A DNA stretch of 33,566 bases from Planctomycetota bacterium (lineage in GTDB: Bacteria > Planctomycetota > B15-G4). This document shows, piece by piece, positions 1 to 7,422 of this stretch. The stretch's first letter is position 1. The number at the start of each line of letters is the position of its first letter. The notes beneath the pieces are model-generated. The model was not told the origin of the DNA, made no database searches, and saw only the letters and a list, made by a program, of their open reading frames with translations. A program made the position numbers and the translations under genes. The DNA lies in NCBI GenBank assembly GCA_003644265.1, contig QNBX01000032.1, positions 1-33,566 on the forward strand, read 5' to 3'.

Positions 1-94
1 GCTCGACCAGCTGCAAGCGCACGAGCTGGGCGAACACGGCGGCGTAGCCGAGCATGAGCACCAGGAACACCAGCGCCACGCGCCGACGCCTCAC
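1..94 (-). CDS. mrdA: Penicillin-binding protein 2, N-terminal fragment (runs off window)
   Basis: Only the first 31 codons are inside the window. A GTG start (92-94) overlaps the mreD stop in a GTGA tetranucleotide, the same tight coupling as between mreC and mreD. The peptide has an Arg-rich start (MRRRRVALV), one hydrophobic segment and then VRLQLVE. This is the usual cytoplasmic tail, TM anchor and beginning of the periplasmic region in PBP2/FtsI-type transpeptidases. In rod-shaped bacteria mrdA (PBP2) follows mreBCD and encodes the elongasome transpeptidase. The assignment rests on gene order plus the N-terminal pattern, because no catalytic motif is visible here. A different class B PBP is the main alternative. 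Confidence 0.7.
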   Translation of the reverse strand, partial: MRRRRVALVFLVLMLGYAAVFAQLVRLQLVE

Positions 95-585
95 CGGGCA
101 AACACCTCGGCGCGCGCGCGCCGCATGCGCCAGGCGGCCAGCAGCGGCGAGGGCAGCAGCAGCAGCGCCCCCAGCAGCAGGCCAGACCCGTCGTTGCTGG
201 GCCCGGACAGAAGGTTCCCGGCGGCCCCGGGCAGGACGCCGGCCACCCAGCTCAGCAGAGCCGCGACGGCCCACCAGCTCAGGGCGATCACGACCGCCGT
301 CGTCAGCAGGGGGCGGCCGCTGCTCCCGGCGGGCCCGACCCGCGCGGCCAGCAGCAGCGCCAGCAAGGCGCACAGCACCTGCCCTCCGGCCGGCTCGGCC
401 AGGACGAAGGCGCGCATCCAGCCCAGCGCCACGGCGGCCCAGGGCAGCTGTCGCACGCGCAAGCACTGGGCGGCCCAGACCGCCGCCGGCACAAACGGAT
501 CGGGAGCCGCCGGCCCCAGCCAGGCCGTGCCCAGGGTCAGCAACGGAGCCGACACCAACGCCGCGAGGAAGACGACGTAGATCAT
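91..585 (-). CDS. mreD: Rod shape-determining protein MreD
   Basis: A protein of 164 residues made almost entirely of hydrophobic segments, as expected for the small polytopic membrane protein MreD, which links MreC to the elongation machinery. I place the start at the ATG at 583-585 (MIYVVFLAAL). It overlaps the mreC stop as ATGA and removes an implausible Arg/Gly-rich leader present in the longer reading frame. MreD sequences are poorly conserved, so the call depends on size, hydrophobicity and position between mreC and mrdA. The C-terminus is basic (WRMRRARAEVFAR), consistent with a cytosolic tail. Confidence 0.82.
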   Translation of the reverse strand: MIYVVFLAALVSAPLLTLGTAWLGPAAPDPFVPAAVWAAQCLRVRQLPWAAVALGWMRAFVLAEPAGGQVLCALLALLLAARVGPAGSSGRPLLTTAVVIALSWWAVAALLSWVAGVLPGAAGNLLSGPSNDGSGLLLGALLLLPSPLLAAWRMRRARAEVFAR

Positions 586-1871
586 CGCCGCAGCAGGGTG
601 ACCCCGCGCCTCAGGTCGAGGGCAGGGGGAGAGACACTCAAGCGGCCGTCCGCGGCCATGGCCACGCGGCCGGCGACCAGCCCGCCCCCCGCCAGGGTGC
701 CGGCATACACGGGGCGACCGGGAGCCGCCCGTCGCTCGCCCGGCCACATGTCGACGGCCAGGTCGAGCGGCAGCACCAGGCCCTGGGACACCTCCACCAG
801 CTGGGGTCCGCTGGGCGCGCCACGCGCCACCTCGCAGGCCACCCAGCCCACGCGCCGCACGCGGCCCACCAGGGCGCCGTCCTGCAGCACCACGTCGCCC
901 ACGCCCACGCCGTCGCTGGATCCGCGATCGAGCACCAGGCGCTGCTCGCTGCAGGCGCTGCGCAACACGTGAGCCTGCATGCGATAGCGCTCGGGCTGCC
1001 AGTTGCTGGGCACCTGTAGCGTGACGTGGCGCACGCGCTCCGGGTCCAGCAGCGGCTCGAGCTGCGCGCGCGTCGTGTGGCGTGGCAGCAGTCCCCCGCC
1101 GGGTTGCTCGGCCTGGGGCCGGCGCAGGCGGCCCAACAACAGCGAGGCCGGCACGCCGTCACCGAGCGCGGTCACATCGCGCGTCCTGGCATAGGCCCCG
1201 CTGCCCGCGGGCAAGGGCGTGTCCGGACGGGTCAGCTGCGGCCCCTGCGCTCCCGACGAGACCAGGCACCAGATCGGCTCGCGGCCGTCACCCGGCTCGA
1301 CGGCCGCCGCCACGGGGCGACAGCCCGGCTGCCCCAGCAGGCTCACCCGCGCCGTGCCGTCGTCGCGACGGGCGTCGTCCGAGCCGCTGCGCGCGGGGCG
1401 CAGAAAGCCCAGCAACACGCCGCGATGGGTGACGGGCGTCCCGGCGGGCAGCGGGCCCTGACCCGCGGCCAGCACGAGCTGCCCGCGCGGCTCGTCGAAG
1501 GACAGCACCGGCAGGGCAGCCAGACGCCAACCGTCCGCAGCGGGCGGCCGCCGCATGACCTCTGCCATCCAGGCCACCCAGGCGGACTGGGCCGCGCTCG
1601 CGTTGACACCTGCGTGCGCGCGGGTCGCCGTCGCAGCGTCCGACGGCTGGCCAGATCCGACAACGCGCCCGGCGCCCAGCGCGGGTGCCTGCGGGGCCAG
1701 GTCGCGGAAGTCCGGCTGGTCGGGCAGGGCCCAGAGCAACAGCGGCTCGAGGGGCTGGAGCAGGGGCGCGGCCATGAGCTCGGCCTGGCGCACGGGCTCG
1801 AGACCGGCCATGGAGGCCAGCGACAAGGCCACCACCAGCCAGATCCTGGTAGCGTTGCGCCCGTGGCCCAT
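582..1871 (-). CDS. mreC: Rod shape-determining protein MreC
   Basis: A 429-residue protein with an N-terminal membrane anchor (about residues 8-24) and a long periplasmic part. The MreC beta-domain signature appears in the C-terminal third: LVLDRGSSDGVGVGD and then GALVGRVRRVG, the pattern in which MreC carries paired beta-barrel subdomains. MreC bridges cytoplasmic MreB filaments to PBP2 and MreD in the elongasome. At 429 residues it is longer than most MreC proteins (roughly 280-350). The extra length lies between the anchor and the beta domains and is Ala/Pro/Gly-rich. An AGGAG Shine-Dalgarno sits nine bases before the ATG at 1869-1871. The mreB stop is only 23 bases upstream, so the genes are co-transcribed. 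Confidence 0.88.
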   Translation of the reverse strand: MGHGRNATRIWLVVALSLASMAGLEPVRQAELMAAPLLQPLEPLLLWALPDQPDFRDLAPQAPALGAGRVVGSGQPSDAATATRAHAGVNASAAQSAWVAWMAEVMRRPPAADGWRLAALPVLSFDEPRGQLVLAAGQGPLPAGTPVTHRGVLLGFLRPARSGSDDARRDDGTARVSLLGQPGCRPVAAAVEPGDGREPIWCLVSSGAQGPQLTRPDTPLPAGSGAYARTRDVTALGDGVPASLLLGRLRRPQAEQPGGGLLPRHTTRAQLEPLLDPERVRHVTLQVPSNWQPERYRMQAHVLRSACSEQRLVLDRGSSDGVGVGDVVLQDGALVGRVRRVGWVACEVARGAPSGPQLVEVSQGLVLPLDLAVDMWPGERRAAPGRPVYAGTLAGGGLVAGRVAMAADGRLSVSPPALDLRRGVTLLRR

Positions 1872-1894
1872 GGTGGCAGGCTCCTGTCAGGGCC

Positions 1895-2956
1895 TCAGGC
1901 GGCGGCCTCGTCCATGCTGCTGTCGAGCACGCGGCTGTACAGGTCGAGCTGGTCGAGGAACTCGCCCGTCCCGCGCGCCACGCTGGTGAGCGGGTCTTCG
2001 GCCACGCGCACGGGCAGCTGCACCTCCTGCTCGATGATCACGTCGAGCCCGCGCAGCAGCGCGCCGCCACCGGCCAGGGTGATGCCCTGGTGCACGATGT
2101 CGGCGGCCAGTTCGGGCGGCGTGTTCTCGAGCGTGGTGCGGATGGCCTGGATGATGTCCATGACCGGCTCCATCAGCGCCTCGCGGATCTCGGTGCTGGT
2201 GACGGTGGTACGCCGCGGCAGGCCGATCATGAGGTCGCGACCGGCGACCTCGACCTCGAGTTCCTTCTCGAGCGGCGCGGCCGAGCCGATGCTCATCTTG
2301 ATGCGCTCGGCGGTCTGATCGCCCACGAGCAAGTTGTAGTTGCGCCGCAGGTGGTTGACGATGGCCTCGTCCATCTCGTCGCCGGCCACGCGGATGGACT
2401 CGCTGTGCACCAGGCCAAAGAGCGACATGACGGCCACCTCGGTGGTGCCGCCGCCGATGTCCACGATCATGGAGGCCTGGGGGTCGGCCACGGGCATGCC
2501 CGCGCCGATGCCGGCGGCCATGGGCTCGCTCACCAGGTAGACCTTGCGCGCGCCGGCGCGCTCGGCCGAGTTGATCACCGCACGCCGCTCCACCGCCGTG
2601 ATGCCCGACGGGATGGCGATGACGATGCGCGGCCGCACCATCACGCTGCGGTTGTGCACCTTGCGGATGAAGTACCGCAGCATCTTCTCGGTGATCTCGA
2701 AGTCGGCGATGACGCCGTTCTTGAGCGGACGGATGGCCTGGATGTTGCCGGGCGTCTTGCCGAGCATCTCCTTGGCGGTGAGGCCCACGGCGTCGCCCCC
2801 CAGCAGCACCTCGTTGGTGCCGCGGCGCACCGCCACCACCGACGGTTCATTGAGCACGATGCCCTCGTTCGGCACGCACACCAGCGTGTTGGCCGTGCCC
2901 AGGTCGATACCCATATCGGTGGAGAACTTGCCCACCATCCACTCGAACGCCTTCAT
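1895..2956 (-). CDS. mreB: Rod shape-determining protein MreB (bacterial actin)
   Basis: A 353-residue actin-fold ATPase that polymerises under the inner membrane and organises lateral wall synthesis. Diagnostic motifs are phosphate-1 ([12 protein letters not shown], near residue 15), connect-1 ([10 protein letters not shown]), phosphate-2 ([12 protein letters not shown]) and the adenosine motif ([11 protein letters not shown]). The start is the ATG at 2954-2956 ([11 protein letters not shown]). It is preceded by a GGGGAG ribosome binding site with 5-6 bases of spacing. A 22-codon upstream extension of the same frame lacks both a site and homology. The length is normal. It is the first gene of mreB-mreC-mreD-mrdA. 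Confidence 0.97.
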   Translation of the reverse strand: MKAFEWMVGKFSTDMGIDLGTANTLVCVPNEGIVLNEPSVVAVRRGTNEVLLGGDAVGLTAKEMLGKTPGNIQAIRPLKNGVIADFEITEKMLRYFIRKVHNRSVMVRPRIVIAIPSGITAVERRAVINSAERAGARKVYLVSEPMAAGIGAGMPVADPQASMIVDIGGGTTEVAVMSLFGLVHSESIRVAGDEMDEAIVNHLRRNYNLLVGDQTAERIKMSIGSAAPLEKELEVEVAGRDLMIGLPRRTTVTSTEIREALMEPVMDIIQAIRTTLENTPPELAADIVHQGITLAGGGALLRGLDVIIEQEVQLPVRVAEDPLTSVARGTGEFLDQLDLYSRVLDSSMDEAAA

Positions 2957-3216
2957 GGTTACTCCCCGTGCTGTCCGCCTGGAGGCGGACCTCGGAACGA
3001 GCCGTCCGGTTGCCATCTCCACGGCACACGCACCCCGCCCGCCACAGGCCAGATGCCGGATCCGCGCCGCGAGCTCGGATCGACGGGCTCATTGGACCAC
3101 CGGCCCGGGGTCCGGGCCAGCGTCAAACCCGAAGTGTTGGGGTTGCGGCGCTGCCAGCCCACCATCGGTGGTGTCCACTTGCGGACAGCGCGGCCTCCGA
3201 GCGAGCCCTCAAGGCA
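2957..3216. other. Upstream region of the mre operon, no gene
   Basis: This 260-base stretch between mreB and the preceding terminator has no reading frame with recognisable content. It must hold the mre promoter, read on the minus strand. A TTGACG hexamer (complement of 3121-3126) is present, but I see no convincing -10 element at 16-18 bases, so no promoter is called. A small CCACC/GGTGG hairpin lies near 3159-3171. Confidence 0.5.
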
Positions 3217-3253
3217 ACGAGCCCGGCCAGCCATGATGGCCACCCGGGCTCGT
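3217..3253 (-). terminator. Hairpin terminator below the 73-aa membrane protein gene
   Basis: A perfect 10-bp inverted repeat (ACGAGCCCGG at 3217-3226, CCGGGCTCGT at 3244-3253). A second nested stem, GCC/GGC around ATGAT, lies inside the loop. It sits 48 bases past the stop of the gene at 3301-3522 and separates that unit from mreB. Only a short T-containing stretch (TTGCCTTGAGG) follows on the minus strand, so it is not a textbook intrinsic terminator. Confidence 0.6.
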
Positions 3254-3300
3254 GTCATGCGGGCGCGGCTCGCGTGAGCCGCAGCGCCGGGACAGGCGGG

Positions 3301-3522
3301 CTAGAAGAGCCCCTTGCCGTAGCTGGAACCCAGCTCGATCTGGCTCAGGACCAAGGCCACCAGCAGGGCCAGGAAGGTCACGTACACCAGCGCCGTCTCG
3401 GTGTTGGTGCCTGCCTTAGGAGCGGCGCCGTCCTGATCTTCGACATCGAGGGTCGAGGCCGCCTTGGCCCGGCCCTTGCCTTTGCCGCGAGCCGCCGGCT
3501 TGGTCTTTCCACGCTTGGCCAT
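3301..3522 (-). CDS. Small Lys-rich single-TM protein, unknown function
   Basis: A 73-residue protein. Residues 1-25 are very basic (MAKRGKTKPAARGKGKGRAK), residues 28-42 are acidic or neutral, and residues about 44-63 form one hydrophobic helix (ALVYVTFLALLVALVLSQI) followed by a short tail. A GGAG site lies upstream of the ATG at 3520-3522. It starts 25 bases after the stop of the coiled-coil gene and is followed by a strong hairpin, so the two form one transcript. I do not recognise a family. A cytoplasmic basic tail with a single TM could contact nucleic acid or phospholipid head groups and could partner the coiled-coil protein, but that is inference. Confidence 0.72.
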   Translation of the reverse strand: MAKRGKTKPAARGKGKGRAKAASTLDVEDQDGAAPKAGTNTETALVYVTFLALLVALVLSQIELGSSYGKGLF

Positions 3523-3547
3523 GGGTGCGTCTCCAGTCAGGAGCGGC

Positions 3548-4399
3548 TCAGAGCCGCGTGGTGGCGTTGTCGGCGCGGCGGATGCTGCCCTGGGAGGTCC
3601 CGGGCAGGATGCGCGCGGTGGAGTGGTTGGGGTGCACCTGGTCGACCATGACGCGGCCCAGGTAACCGTCCTCGGAACGGAAGATCTCGAAGGTGTAGCC
3701 CTTCTCGACCTGGTCCGTGGCGCCCTTGTCCAGGATCACGAAGCCGTACTCATCGTCGACCTCGAGCACCAGCGCGTCGATCAACGGCATGGCCATCAGG
3801 CTGGCCGGGTTGAAGCCGGCCGACTGGGCCACCGCCACCAGCATCTCGGCCTCGTGGGCGCGAGCCTGAGCGTCGACCAGCTGGTCTTCCTTCTGACCGA
3901 GCATGCGCTCCAGACCGACGATGCGGTCCTCGGCCTCGCGACGAGACAGCTCGGCCTGACGCTGCCCTTCGAGCGCGTCGTTGGACTGCACGCGCACCGC
4001 GTCCAGGTTGTCGGAGAGCTCGCTGTTGCGCTGCTCCTTGGCGCTGATGTCGCCCTGGACCACGCCAAAGCTGGCGGTCAGCTTGTTGAGGTCCTCACGC
4101 AGCTGGTTGTTGTCGTTCTCCTGGCGCTTGCCGCTGCGCTCAGCGTTGTCAGCGCGGACTTCGATGTCCTGCTTGTCCTCTTCGAGGCGCTGCTTCTCGC
4201 GCTCGACGGCGCGCAGTTCAGCGTCCTTGTCGGAGAGCTGCTGGACGAAGTCGGCCTGAGCCGTGGCGGCGGCCGTCTGGGCCGCATCGAGGTCAGCCTT
4301 GGTCGTCTTGCTGGCTTGCAGCAACGCGCCCATCGACCCCACGACCACCAGTGACAGAACGAGGTTCACGATGACGAACACCTTGCCGATGCTGCTCAT
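3548..4399 (-). CDS. Membrane-anchored coiled-coil protein with C-terminal beta domain
   Basis: A 283-residue protein starting at the ATG at 4397-4399 (MSSIGKVFVI). A TM anchor at about residues 7-28 is followed by a long heptad-rich coiled coil (about 30-190, Glu/Gln/Arg/Asp-rich). A compact C-terminal beta-rich domain contains GFVILDKGATDQVEKGYTFE and GYLGRVMVDQV. That domain resembles the second beta-barrel of MreC and the FlgT C-terminal fold (x-D-x-G-x-x-x-G-V-x-x-G-x-x-F-x-V), so the architecture is an MreC-like periplasmic scaffold. Its own promoter is at 4489-4517. It lies beside, but is separated by a terminator from, the mre operon. I infer an envelope or cell-shape role; the molecular function is unknown. 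Confidence 0.78.
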   Translation of the reverse strand: MSSIGKVFVIVNLVLSLVVVGSMGALLQASKTTKADLDAAQTAAATAQADFVQQLSDKDAELRAVEREKQRLEEDKQDIEVRADNAERSGKRQENDNNQLREDLNKLTASFGVVQGDISAKEQRNSELSDNLDAVRVQSNDALEGQRQAELSRREAEDRIVGLERMLGQKEDQLVDAQARAHEAEMLVAVAQSAGFNPASLMAMPLIDALVLEVDDEYGFVILDKGATDQVEKGYTFEIFRSEDGYLGRVMVDQVHPNHSTARILPGTSQGSIRRADNATTRL

Positions 4400-4723
4400 G
4401 CGATCTCTGCCTGGACGGGAGGCTCGCAGGCCTCGATTTCGGGGACAAGACCGGCCGTCGCGGCGAGGCAACGATCCGGGTGCTGCGGAGCGTAAGGAGG
4501 CCCGGAACCAGTGTCAAGCGAGCCCGCGAGGTCCGCTCCTCGGCGCCATGCGCTGGCACCGTTAGCCATGCCAGCCGCGCCGGTGACAGCGCGGGCCCGG
4601 GCTGGCCACGTGGGCGTCCGGCCCGCCCGGCCGTCAGCGGGCCTCGACGGGCGAACAGGGCTGCGGTCGGGCAGCCGAGCGGCCGGCGGCGAGGGGCCAG
4701 CGCCCGCTCGGCTGACCGGCCCG
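4400..4723. other. Intergenic region between coiled-coil gene and moeA
   Basis: About 324 bases with no supportable gene. It holds the promoter described at 4489-4517. A 7-bp hairpin (GGCCCGC at 4620-4626, GCGGGCC at 4637-4643) and a second one overlapping the moeA stop (CCGGCC/GGCCGG, 4716-4735) could end moeA transcription. Neither has a T tract. Open frames seen here lack coding-like codon use. Confidence 0.5.
4489..4517 (-). promoter_or_regulatory. Sigma-70-type promoter for the coiled-coil/small membrane protein unit
   Basis: On the minus strand a perfect -35 TTGACA (complement of 4512-4517) is followed after exactly 17 bases by TACGCT (complement of 4489-4494). The predicted transcription start is about 80 bases before the ATG at 4399. 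The perfect -35 and optimal spacing make this the clearest promoter in the window. Confidence 0.7.
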
Positions 4724-5920
4724 TCACCAGGCCGGCGTCGAGGGCATGGGAAACAGCGTGGCCAGGCTGCCGGCCGGCGCCTGCCCCTCGCCTCGCTCCA
4801 GGTGGGCAAAGGCGTCGGCCCCGGCCATGCAGGTCAGGTCGCCCGAGCCATGCCAGCCCTCGAACTGCAGCTGACCGTCCACCAGGCTCACGGGCACCAG
4901 CAGGTCGCGGGCGGCATGCCGACGCATGGCCTGCGCCAAGGGCAGGCGCAACCCGGGCCAGTCCGGCACGGCCTCCCCGCCCAGGGCAGCCAGGGCCGGC
5001 GCCACCAGCACGCGCCCGGTCATGAGCGCGGCCACCGGGTTGCCCGGCAGGCAGAACAGCAAGGTCTGGCCGCGGGCGTAGAACAGGGTCGGCTTGCCCG
5101 GCTTGACCGCCACGCGATCGAAGATGCGCTCGAAGCCCAGGGCCTCGGCCACCTCGGCCGAGTAGTCGTAGCGCCCCACCGACGAGCCGCCCGTGAGCAC
5201 CACCACGTCGCCCTGCGCGGCCCGTTCCACACGCTGCTCCAGCACCTGCCGGTCGTCGGGCGCGATGCCCAGGTCGTCCACCTCGGCGCCGCTGGCCGCC
5301 AGCAGGGCCGCCAGGGCCGGGCCGTTGCTCTCGCGGATCTGCCCCCGCCGCACCGGCGCGCCCGGCGGCACCAGCTCATCCCCCGACGTGAGCAGGGCCA
5401 GACGCGGGCGCCGACGCACCACGACCTCGCCCGCACCGGACGCGATCAAGAGCGAGAGCGAGAGCGGCGTGACCTGCTCGCCGGCCCGGGCCACGACCTG
5501 CCCGGCCGCCAGATCCTGCCCGCGCGGGGCCACGTTCTGCCCCGGGCGCACCAGGCGCTGGATGCTCACGCGCGAGCCCGACGCCTCGGTCCACTCCACC
5601 TGCACCACAGCGTCGGCGCCGGGCGGCAGGGGCGCCCCGGTCATGATCGACCTGACCGTTCCGGGAGCCAGCGGGCGCTGGCCGTCATCGCCCGCCGCCA
5701 CCTCCCCATCCACGGGCAGCTCGATGCCCTCATGCAGCTCGGCGGCTCGCACCGCGTAGCCGTCCATCATGACGCGGTCGAAGGGCGGCAGCTCACCATC
5801 GGACGTGACGTCCTGCGCCAGACGCCGGCCCGACGCGAGGGCCACGGGCACGGACTCGCTGGCCTCCAGCGGCAGCGCCCGGGCGAGCACCAGCGCGCGG
5901 GCCTCCTGGATCGAGATCAT
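4724..5920 (-). CDS. moeA: Molybdopterin molybdenumtransferase MoeA
   Basis: A 398-residue protein of normal family length. MoeA inserts molybdenum (or tungsten) into adenylated molybdopterin in the cytosol, giving active molybdenum cofactor. Family motifs are seen in order: PPFDRVMMDGYAVR (about residue 45), TGAPLPPGADAVV (about 113), the conserved basic RxGQNVAPRGQD region, TSGDELV (about 202), the MoCF-fold TGGSSVGRYDY (about 266), VKPGKPTLF and LPGNPV (about 293-312). A GGAG lies nine bases before the ATG at 5918-5920. No other moa/mob genes are adjacent. It is divergent from the efflux operon. Confidence 0.96.
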   Translation of the reverse strand: MISIQEARALVLARALPLEASESVPVALASGRRLAQDVTSDGELPPFDRVMMDGYAVRAAELHEGIELPVDGEVAAGDDGQRPLAPGTVRSIMTGAPLPPGADAVVQVEWTEASGSRVSIQRLVRPGQNVAPRGQDLAAGQVVARAGEQVTPLSLSLLIASGAGEVVVRRRPRLALLTSGDELVPPGAPVRRGQIRESNGPALAALLAASGAEVDDLGIAPDDRQVLEQRVERAAQGDVVVLTGGSSVGRYDYSAEVAEALGFERIFDRVAVKPGKPTLFYARGQTLLFCLPGNPVAALMTGRVLVAPALAALGGEAVPDWPGLRLPLAQAMRRHAARDLLVPVSLVDGQLQFEGWHGSGDLTCMAGADAFAHLERGEGQAPAGSLATLFPMPSTPAW

Positions 5921-6060
5921 CGCTGACGCTCCGGGGGTGCGGTGACGATCCGATGACTACCATATGGGGCGCCTCCCAGGGCACGGGCGGCTCGTATGCT
6001 GATCAACCCCGCGCCCCCCAGCGGGCCGCACGGCATCCCCCACCCGTCGACATCCGGCCC

Positions 6061-7422
6061 ATGTCCAGACCGCTGCCCCAGCGCCCCATCCTCCGTCTGC
6101 TGCTGGCGTCCGCACTGCTGCTGCCCCCAGCGGGCTGCAGCGACAGCTCGATGGCAGACCTCGACGAGGCCTCGGCGGACGCCCAGAGCGAGGCCGCCGA
6201 TGAGCCGGCCGCCGACAGCGCAACGAGCAGCACCGACGATACGCCCGCCGCCAACCGCAGCGTCGCGGGCGGGCGCGACGCCGCGCGCGAGACGCTGGTG
6301 GTGCTGGCCCCGCTCGCGGTGGGCCCCATTCGCGATGAGGTCGTCGTGTCGTCCAAGGTGGAAGCCCGCACCGTGGTGACCATCTTCCCCAAGCTGTCCA
6401 ATCTGCCGGTGACCTCGGTGCGCGTGGACGAGGGCGATCACGTCAGCGCGGGGCAGGTGCTGATGACGCTCTACGACACCGAGCTGAGCTTGAGCGAACA
6501 GACCGCGAAGGCCCGGCTGGCCGAGACATCCAAAGAGGTGGAGCGCGCGCGACACAAGCTGAAGGAGGCCGAGCACCGCATCTCCAAGGCCGAGCGACAG
6601 GCCCAGAAAATGCGCGCGGACCTGGCGCGCTTCGAGGGCCTGGTCGCTGACGGCCTGGTCAACATGCAGGAGGTGGCCGACCTGCGCCTGCAGGCCGAGA
6701 CCGCGGACGACGACCTGCAGCTGGAGCGCTACGCCCACGAGGATCTGGCGCTGGCGGCGGAGCTGGCGGACATCCGCACCACCCAGGCCCAGATCGACTG
6801 GCAGCGTTCCAAGTCCGACCTCAGCCAGGCCACGGTGGTCTCGCCGGTGGACGGGGTCATCGCCTCGCGTGATGTGGACGTGGGCGAGCTCTCCGCCACG
6901 GCCAGCGCCGCCTTCCGGGTGGTCGACCTCTCAGAGCCGATACTGAATCTGCGCGTGCCGCAAGACGCCCTGCGGCGCCTGGCCCCGGGACAGCGGGTCG
7001 AGGTCTCGTCCGTGACCGACCCCGGCGGCCGCTACGAAGGCACGGTGCGCACGGTCAACCCCGTGCTCGACCAGCTCACGGGCACCGTGCGCGTGATCGT
7101 CGACCTGGTGCCGCAGCCCGGCCTCGTGCCGGGACTGTTCTGCGAGGCACGCATCATCACCGCCGCGCGCGACGCGGCCCTGCTGGTGGACAAGCGCGCC
7201 GTGCTCTACGACGACGACCAGCCGGTCTTCTTTGCCCTGTCCGAGTCGGGCGACAGCGTCGAGAAGGTGGCCTTTGAGGCCGGCGCCAGCACCACCAAGT
7301 CGATCGAGGTCCTGGCACGCACGGACGGCGCGGAGCTGCCCCACGATCTGCAGGTCGTCGTCGTGGGCCAAGAGAGCCTCAAGGACGGCGCGCGGGTCAA
7401 GGTGCGGGAGACGGCCTATTGA
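6061..7422 (+). CDS. RND efflux periplasmic adaptor (membrane fusion) lipoprotein
   Basis: A 453-residue HlyD/AcrA-family adaptor joining the inner-membrane pump to an outer-membrane channel. The start at 6061 (MSRPLPQRPILRL) gives a lipoprotein signal ending in PPAGC, with the modified Cys at residue 26. The earlier in-frame ATG at 5953 would add 36 residues before the signal and is rejected. An acidic Ser/Ala/Asp linker (about 27-85) follows. Then come the first half of the lipoyl domain (VRVDEGDHVSAGQVL), an alpha-helical hairpin (about 140-240), the second lipoyl half (ATVVSPVDGVIASRDVDVGE), and beta-barrel and membrane-proximal domains. It is translationally coupled to the pump gene by a TTGA overlap. 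No outer-membrane channel gene is in view. Confidence 0.92.
   Translation: MSRPLPQRPILRLLLASALLLPPAGCSDSSMADLDEASADAQSEAADEPAADSATSSTDDTPAANRSVAGGRDAARETLVVLAPLAVGPIRDEVVVSSKVEARTVVTIFPKLSNLPVTSVRVDEGDHVSAGQVLMTLYDTELSLSEQTAKARLAETSKEVERARHKLKEAEHRISKAERQAQKMRADLARFEGLVADGLVNMQEVADLRLQAETADDDLQLERYAHEDLALAAELADIRTTQAQIDWQRSKSDLSQATVVSPVDGVIASRDVDVGELSATASAAFRVVDLSEPILNLRVPQDALRRLAPGQRVEVSSVTDPGGRYEGTVRTVNPVLDQLTGTVRVIVDLVPQPGLVPGLFCEARIITAARDAALLVDKRAVLYDDDQPVFFALSESGDSVEKVAFEAGASTTKSIEVLARTDGAELPHDLQVVVVGQESLKDGARVKVRETAY

Noticed and set aside
1026..2318. 430-residue plus-strand frame across mreC and mreB
   Set aside because: Antisense shadow; MreB and MreC motifs on the minus strand are unambiguous.
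3121..3126. TTGACG as -35 of an mreB promoter
   Set aside because: No acceptable -10 hexamer at 16-18 bases on the minus strand.
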